Part shown: piece after piece, positions 58,313 through 64,000 of the stretch
Position numbering within the stretch: position 1 is the stretch's first letter
How the letters are laid out: each line of letters starts with the position of its first letter
Assembly (NCBI GenBank): GCA_037447655.1
Contig: JBBHKE010002020.1
Location: 84,595-148,594, forward strand
DNA from: Zygnema cylindricum
Taxonomy: Eukaryota; Streptophyta; Zygnematophyceae; Zygnematales; Zygnemataceae
Direction: 5' to 3'
DNA length: 64,000 bases
Made by a program: the position numbers and the translations under genes
Notes under the pieces: model-generated
Databases searched by the model: none
What the model was told of the DNA's origin: nothing
Seen by the model: only the letters and a program-made list of their open reading frames with translations

Positions 58313-58985
58313 GGAAAGAGAAAATGGGAAAGAGAAAAGGGGAAAAAGAAAATGGGAAAGAGAAAGGGGGAAAGAGAGAATGGGAAAGAGAGAATGGGAA
58401 AGAAAAATGGGAAAAAAAAACGGGAAGAAGAAAATGGGAAAGAGAAAATGGGAAAGAGAAAATGGGAAAAGAGCAAAAGGGAAAAGAGAAAACGGGAATG
58501 CAAAACGGGAAAAGAGAAAACGGGAATGCAAAACGGGAAAAGAAAAAATGAGAAAAGAGAAAACGGGAATGAAAAAAAAAATGAGAAAAGAGAAAATGGG
58601 AAAGAGAAAATGGGAAACAGAAAATGGGAAACAGAAAATGGGAAAGAAAAATGGGAAAAAGAAAATGGGAAAAGAGAAAATGGGAATGCAAAACGGGAAA
58701 AGAAAAAATGAGAAAAGAGAAAATGGGAAAGAGAAAATGGGAAAGAGAAAACGGGAAAGAAAATGGGAAAAGAGAAATTGGGAAAGAGGGATAGAGAGAA
58801 TGGGAAAAAGAAAATGGGAAAGAGAAAATGGGAAAGAGAAAATGGGAAAGAGAAAATGGGAAAAGAGAAAATGGGAAAGAGGGATAGAGAGAATGGGAAA
58901 AAGAAAATGGGAAAGAGAAAATGGGAAAGAGAACAAGAAAAAGAAAAAGGGAAAGAGAAAATGGGAAAGAGAAAATGGAGATGTA
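58313..58985. repeat. Purine tandem repeat (ATGGGAAAGAGAAA type)
   Basis: Irregular 8-15-bp units of G/A with a single T, on the plus strand. Several frames on both strands are open through it. It probably lies in an intron or downstream of the RE-rich gene. Confidence 0.85.
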
Positions 58986-59050
58986 ACAATGTAAGAGATG
59001 TTCAAATAACAATGTAAGAGATGTATAATAAAATCCACTTCAGTTCTCAC

Positions 59051-59105
59051 ATCACCGTTTTCCGGTATGGTCCTCAGTTGGATCTCAGTCCTACCGTACG
59101 GATCC
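59051..59105 (-). CDS. Candidate 55-bp exon downstream of the RE/G-rich gene
   Basis: A strong acceptor (a long T-rich run ending TTTTTTAG) precedes 59105 and a GTGAGA donor follows 59051. The peptide is DPYGRTEIQLRTIPENGD, normal in composition unlike its surroundings. It may be a later exon of the minus-strand gene at 59325-62385. No family was recognised. Confidence 0.4.
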
Positions 59106-59324
59106 CTAAAAAATCAAAAAAATCGAAAAAAATCCCAAAAAAATCGTAAAAAGAAACCTTAAAAAAACCTAGAAACTCCAAAAATTTATAAAAAAGCCCC
59201 AGAAAAACCCCAAGACTCACCCTTAAAAACCCTAACATAGACTTTTCTATCTATTCTCCCTCTTCTCTCAATCTTTTCCTTTTACTAACTTCTCCTTCTC
59301 CCCCTCCTGCCCTTTCCCCCCCTC

Positions 59325-60107
59325 CTACTCCGGTGTTCCCTCTACCCCGATGTTCCCCCTACCCCCTATTGTTGTGCTCTCTCTCTCCCTCTCTCCCCCA
59401 CTCTCTCTCACTCTCTCCCCAACAATATCATCTCTCACTCTTATTGTTACAATATCATTTCCCATTTTGGGTACAAGTGTCTCTTGGAAAACATTACTTT
59501 CCTCTTCTACAAATACCTTTGTCCCATTAGCATTTCCTTCCCTCTCCCTCTCCCTCTCCCTCTCTCCCTGCCACCCATCTGGCATGTCCCTTTGATTCCC
59601 TGTTCCTCCTCCTCTCGAGGGAGGTCTCGAAGGGTTCCACATTGTCACTCCTCCCCCCCCTCCCCCCCCAATGGCACTACCACTACCCCCAGGACTACCT
59701 CTCCCTTCTCTTCCTTCACTCCCTCCTCTCATGTATTGTCTCTCCCAGTGAGAGTGATAAACACTTCTCCCTCCCAAAACCACACTCTGTCCTCTCTCAT
59801 TCAAAACCGCTACCCCCATCCCTCCCTCCCTCATCCACTCTCCTCCTCCTCCTACCCCTTCTCTCATTCTCCTTTCCACATACACTCCCCCACTTCCCTT
59901 CCTCTCCATTACCACTCCTCCAGGACCTTCATAACCCCATGGACTCGTCCTCTCTCTCTCCCTCGACCCCATCGAGTTTCCTCTTTCTAACATCCGATAG
60001 TGTTGACTTCCACCAGGATAAAAACGTCCCCTCTCCCTCTCCCTCTCTCGCTCCCTCTCCCAATCCCTCTCCCACTCCCTCTCTCTCTCTCCCTTTCTCT
60101 CTCCCAC
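59325..60107 (-). CDS. RE/G-rich low-complexity frame, downstream part
   Basis: Same composition as the upstream frame (RE/ER runs, poly-Gly) but in another frame. RFYPGGSQHYRMLERGNSMG, VYHSHWERQYMRGGSEG, FVEEESNVFQETLVPKMG and VTIRVRDDIVGERV are the less repetitive parts. The frame change relative to 60154-62320 falls within a GA-rich stretch near 60050-60100, where dinucleotide slippage or sequencing error is plausible. Confidence 0.45.
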   Translation of the reverse strand: MGERKGEREREWERDWERERERERERGRFYPGGSQHYRMLERGNSMGSRERERTSPWGYEGPGGVVMERKGSGGVYVERRMREGVGGGGEWMREGGMGVAVLNERGQSVVLGGRSVYHSHWERQYMRGGSEGREGRGSPGGSGSAIGGGGGGGVTMWNPSRPPSRGGGTGNQRDMPDGWQGEREREREREGNANGTKVFVEEESNVFQETLVPKMGNDIVTIRVRDDIVGERVRESGGERERESTTIGGRGNIGVEGTPE

Positions 60108-60153
60108 TCTCTTTCCTTTTCTGGCGATGGCACACCAGCTCCAACAAAGCCTC

Positions 60154-62320
60154 CTCCTATCGTCCCTCCTCCTCCACCTCCTCCTCCTCCTCCTCCTCCT
60201 CCTCCCCCTCTCTCTCCTCCCCCTCCTTTTTCATAAGAAGCTGAGAGACTCATTTCCTCAAACACCTTCTCATCATAAACACTTTCAAACTCTCTCTCCT
60301 CCTCCCCCCCCTCCCTTCTCTCATCCTAGTACCTCTCATCATACCCTCTCTCCCCTCTTTCATCATATCTTCTCCGTCCTTCTACAAAACCTCTCTCCTC
60401 ATTAATTATCGCCTCCAACCCCCTTTCATCTGAAATTATAATTTCTCTCCCTCCCCTCTCCCACGAGCTTCGCTCTTCCCCCCCTCCACTCCCTCTCTCT
60501 ACCCCTCCTCCTCCTCCTCCCATAACCAATTCTACCTTGTGACTCCCACTACCTCCACTCCCTCTCTCTACTCCTGCTCCACTCCCTCTCTCTACCCCTC
60601 TCTCTACCCCTCTCTCTACCCCTCTCTCTACCCCGAAATACTGAATAGTTTGCATCTCGTGGACTTCATTAGGGGTCACCAAGCTCGAGGAGGGGGTAGA
60701 GGTAGAGGGAGAGGAGGTAGAGGCCGGAGAGGTAGAGGAAGTACAGCTTCTCCATCTCATATTCTGTACACTCCTCCTCGGAGGCATGATAACCGTAGGA
60801 GGGTCCATCCCCTCTCCTCCTCCTCCCCCTCCTCCTCCTCCTCCTCCTCCTCCTCCCCCTCCTCCAGACCGACTCATCATACTTCCCAAATACTCTCTTT
60901 TTACATACTCTCTCCCTCCATCCCCCCAACTACTTTGTGCCCCTCCTCCTCCTCCCCCTCCTCCTCCTCCTCCCACTCCTACTCTTCTCCAATCTCCTCC
61001 TCCGGTCATATCCTCTCCTCCCTCTTCCCAATCCGGTCGAAGGAGGAGATCATTCCTTCCCTCTCCCCCTCCTCCCCCTCCTCCAATCCATTCAAGGCCA
61101 CCCCTCTCTCCTCTTTCACTCCTTTCACCCCCCCAATCTAAATTTCTCCCTCCCGTTACCTCCTCACCCTGTGAAACCGATCGAGCGTAAACTCTCCCTC
61201 CTCCTCCCTCGTAAACTTCGATATACTCCCTCCTCTTCTCTATATGTTCTCTTTCCCTTTCCCTCTCCCTCTCTCCCAAATTGATATAGCTCCCTTCTCC
61301 TCCTCCTACCCCTACCCCTCTCCCATCTCCGATATAGCCTCCCGCCACTCTCCCAGGACTCCCCCTCAACTCATTATGACCCCAATTTCCTTCTCCTCCT
61401 ACCCCTCCTCCTCCTCCTCCTCCCCCTCCTCCTCCGCCTCCGATAATCACCCCCCTTTCCTCGAAAAAAGCCATTTCCAAGGGTCCCTCCCTCCCTTCCC
61501 TCCCTTCTCTCCCTTCTCTCCCCAGATTCCCTCCTCCTCCTCCTCCTCCTCCCCCTACTACTACTCCTCCCCCTACTACTACTCCTCCACCTCCCCCTCC
61601 CCCGTACAAAAACGGAGGTGTTCTCCTCATCCTGTCCCTCTCTCCAAAACTTTCCGCCTCTCTCTCCCTCTCACTATAAAGTGTCTCCCTCTCTCTTTCC
61701 CTGTCCCTCTCCCTCTCAATATAAAGTGAAGAATTTAATTCTCCACTCCTATTTGGGCTCTGTTGGGGACTAACTAATCTAGGACTACTCATCGGACTCC
61801 TCCTCTCCCTCTCCCTCTCTCTCCTCCCTTGTAGAATTCTTCCTCTCTGAATCATTTCCCCGTTGAAAAACACTACTTCCTCTCCCTCTCCTCCTCCCAT
61901 ATACCCACCGGAAATATTTCCAATAAGGTTCGGAGAATTAGGGTTAAGAGAATTAGGGTTTCCCAAAATATGCCCAAAAGTAGTTACATGGTTAACATTA
62001 TTTGGACCATTGTTCGGATAAAAAGGGGGTCTATCGTAATTTGCCAATCCCAAGTACTTGCTACTCCTCTCCCTCTCTCTCTCCCTCTCTCTCTCCCTGT
62101 CTCTCTCCCTCTCTCTCTCCCTGTCTCTCTCCCTCCCTCTCTCCCTCTCAATCGAATGTCTTCGAATCGATCCGTCGAAATTAAACTGAGAACTTTCCTC
62201 TACCCAGTATCCTCGAGGACTAGAGGGAGGGCTTCTCCCTCTTGCAGAAGGGAGAGAAGGAAGAGAGGAGTTTCTTTGAGGACTCAGAGGGGGTGCAGGG
62301 AAGCTGCTACGAGAATCCAT
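60154..62320 (-). CDS. RE/G-rich low-complexity protein gene, main exon
   Basis: The frame is open from an acceptor at about 62385 (a long T run followed by GACAG). The first good ATG is 62320 (MDSRSSFPAPPLSPQRNSS). It encodes a Ser/Pro-rich N-terminus with RSPPSSPRGYWVEESSQF, a long (RE)n tract, NHVTTFGHILGNPNSLNPNS, several poly-Gly runs and CTSSTSPASTSSPSTSTPSS. A TAG at 60326-60328 stops it. The same frame then continues without a stop for over 100 codons (EFESVYDEKVFEEMSLSASY), so the stop may be intronic, a mutation or an error. No domain was recognised. RS/RE composition suggests a nuclear, disordered protein, by inference only. Confidence 0.5.
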
Positions 62321-62385
62321 TGATGCATTTCTCGCGATAAATCGAGAGGAGTTGGAATTTGAACTTCGAAGAGGAGATGTAATTC

Positions 62386-62650
62386 TGTCAAAAAAAAAAA
62401 AAAGTGAAGTTAAATATCTGCTCAGCAATTAGGTTTAATTTATATTTTTGAAGGTTTAAATCCCTCCCTCCCTCCCTCCACCTCCACCCCTCTCCCCCTC
62501 CCTCCCTCCCTCTCTTCCCTTCTTCCCCTCCCTCCCCCACCTTCTCCTCCCTCTCCCTCCCTCCCCCCTCCTCTCCCTCGCTCGCCCACACTCTCTCTCC
62601 CTTCCCCTCTCCCTCCCTCATTCTCTCCCTCGCCCTCCCTCTTCAACTCT
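62386..62650. other. CT-rich upstream region of the RE/G-rich gene
   Basis: Runs of CCCTCCCTC. Probably an intron or 5' leader of the minus-strand gene. Open frames are compositional. Confidence 0.4.
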
Positions 62651-63085
62651 CTCTCACCTTATCGGCAACTGTCCAGGGAGGAGAGGGAAGGGAGAGCGAT
62701 GGCCTGGCTTCTGCCGAATTATACAATATAGGTTTTTCAGGGTTTATCAGGGGACAAAACGAAAGTCTCTCTCTGTCTCTCCCTCCCTCTCCCTCCCTCT
62801 CCCTCCCTCACCTTATTGGCAAAACCTTGATCGAGGGAGGAGAGGGAAGGAAGCGAGGGGAGCCCAGCCTCCGCCGGATTGTACAATATAGGATTTCCCG
62901 GGACAAAACAGTGACAAAACGAAAGTCTCTCTCTGTCTCTCCCTCCCTCCCTCCCTCCCTCCCTCCCCCTTCCTCCCATCCTCTCTCTCCCTCCCTCCCT
63001 CTCCCTCCCTCACCTTATTGGCAAATCCTCGTTCGGGGGAGGAGAGGGAAGGGAGAGAGGGGGCCCGGCCTCCGCGGGATTGTAG
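62651..63085. repeat. Three tandem modules of about 150-200 bp
   Basis: Each module has CTCACCTTATTGGCAAA, GGGAGGAGAGGGAAGG and CCTCCGCCGGATTGTACAAT (or close variants), near 62655, 62808 and 63008. CTCTCTCTGTCTCTCCCTCC runs end the first two modules. Confidence 0.7.
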
Positions 63086-64000
63086 ATGAAGGGATGGCGA
63101 AGGAGGAAGCCGGCGGGGGGACGGTCGGAGGGAGAAATTTGGAGACAGAGACGGATAAAGTCTCTCATTTGAGGGGAGAGTTGAGAAGGGATAGGAGGAG
63201 GAGACTTGGTTCTCGCGATTTTAAAAATGGCCGTCGTCTGTCGAGAGGTAAGAGGGAAGAGGTGAGAAAAAGGAGGAAGCGGTAAGAAACGGGGAAGAGG
63301 TAAGAAAAGGAAGAGAGGTAGAGGGAGAGGGAGAGGGAGAGAGAGAGCTGAGAGGGGATAGGAGGAGGAGGCAAATGGTTCTTGCGATTTTTAAAATGGT
63401 CTGTAAAAGGAAGGAGAGATAAGGATAGGGGTAGAGGGAAGGATCGGCAATGATTGCAACAGTGGTGAGAAAGGTCATATTTTCTTAACAACACTTAATA
63501 CACATGTATTTCAAAGAAACCACATTATTTTTCTTTTGCGATTCAGGGTTTTTATGGTTTTTTAGGGTTTTTTAGAAATTTCATAGAGCTGGAGGTAGAG
63601 GATCATCCATTTTATTCAGGCGGTTAGGTAGAGGAACATCCTCACTCTCTTTAGTTTATAAACTCTATACTGGTGGAGGGAGAGAAACAAGGTCACTCCA
63701 AGGAGGGAAGCCTGCCCGAGACTTAACACTTAAAGATACCTATCCTCCTCTTCCTCTTTAACATTTTAAGGGAATTTTATAGACTCTAAAGGGGGTAGAG
63801 GGAAGAGAAAAAAAGATTTCACCTGGTCAACTGGCCTCAGAGTTTATCCATGAAGGGTTTTTTGCATTTTTTTAGAGATCCAATAGGGGGTAGAGGTAAG
63901 AAACATCCTCTTTTCCTTAGTTTCCTTCTTTTTCAACTCCATAGGGGTTAGAGGGAGAGCAAAGCAGGGTCTTACCTGGTCACTCCTATTCCAGGGAGGG
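63086..64000. repeat. Purine-rich region with duplicated modules
   Basis: A second duplicated module starts near 63178 and 63347 (GGGATAGGAGGAGGAG, then CTCGCGATTTT or CTTGCGATTTT). From 63590 on, loosely repeated units contain GGGTAGAGG..AAGA and ACCTGGTCA. No gene is seen. Confidence 0.5.

Noticed and set aside
60326-60328. Reassignment of TAG to an amino acid in the host code
   Set aside because: Only one such case is in coding-like sequence. Decayed elements contain all three stops, and mutation, splicing or sequencing error are simpler.
1-64000. CRISPR array, bacterial operon or retroviral envelope gene
   Set aside because: Repeats lack unique equal-length spacers, genes have introns, and no third ORF follows RNase H in any copia element.

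Overview
The window is eukaryotic nuclear DNA from an intron-bearing, transposon-rich genome. Introns are GT-AG with pyrimidine-rich acceptors. Ty1/copia families dominate, with Ty3/gypsy and LINE remnants, hAT-like and TA-flanked miniature elements, minisatellites and long purine/pyrimidine tracts. The copia primer sites match the plant-type initiator tRNA-Met, and the LINE carries a C-terminal region I associate with green-lineage reverse transcriptases. That points to the plant lineage, perhaps a streptophyte alga or early-diverging land plant. This is inference; no diagnostic host gene fixes the species. There is no bacterial, phage or CRISPR content.

Layout. 1-0.8 kb: degraded unrecognised minus-strand frame. 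2.7-4.3 kb: plus-strand copia fragment. 4.35-6.5 kb: two 5'-truncated LINE 3' ends sitting between three blocks of the same 13-bp tail repeat. 6.8-8.3 kb: (CCCTCCT)n tract and a 14-bp array. 11.1-23.2 kb: the best cellular gene, a minus-strand gene for a secreted protein with a filamin/Ig-like segment and a GDSH (SGNH-hydrolase-like) motif. Six exons agree in splice sites and phase. Its approximately 7-kb first intron holds a decayed copia element (16.6-21.3 kb). 24.4-24.8 kb: hAT-like miniature element. 25.2-31.0 kb: a minisatellite split by an internally deleted copia element. 31.5-32.1 kb: gypsy remnant.

32.2-38.7 kb holds a nearly intact copia element (1,049-bp LTRs, perfect 5-bp target duplication). 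It has one long gag-pol frame broken only by two nonsense codons. 38.7-56.7 kb is a nest of older copia copies on both strands. It includes an element with 39.6/46.2-kb LTRs, two copies of an unrelated solo LTR, an inverted pair of RT-RNase H fragments, an 884-bp hAT-type element with 8-bp target duplication, and a TA-flanked miniature element.

57-64 kb holds a weak gypsy-like RT trace, in-frame minisatellites and purine tracts. It also has a minus-strand RE/G-rich low-complexity gene (about 62.4 to below 59.1 kb) of unknown function, with an in-frame TAG and a frame change. The far right is made of tandem purine/pyrimidine modules.

The most distinctive system is the main copia family. Its primer-binding site is complementary to the anticodon region of initiator tRNA-Met (half-tRNA priming), overlaps the gag start codon, and its LTRs carry a conserved tRNA-T-arm-like hairpin.
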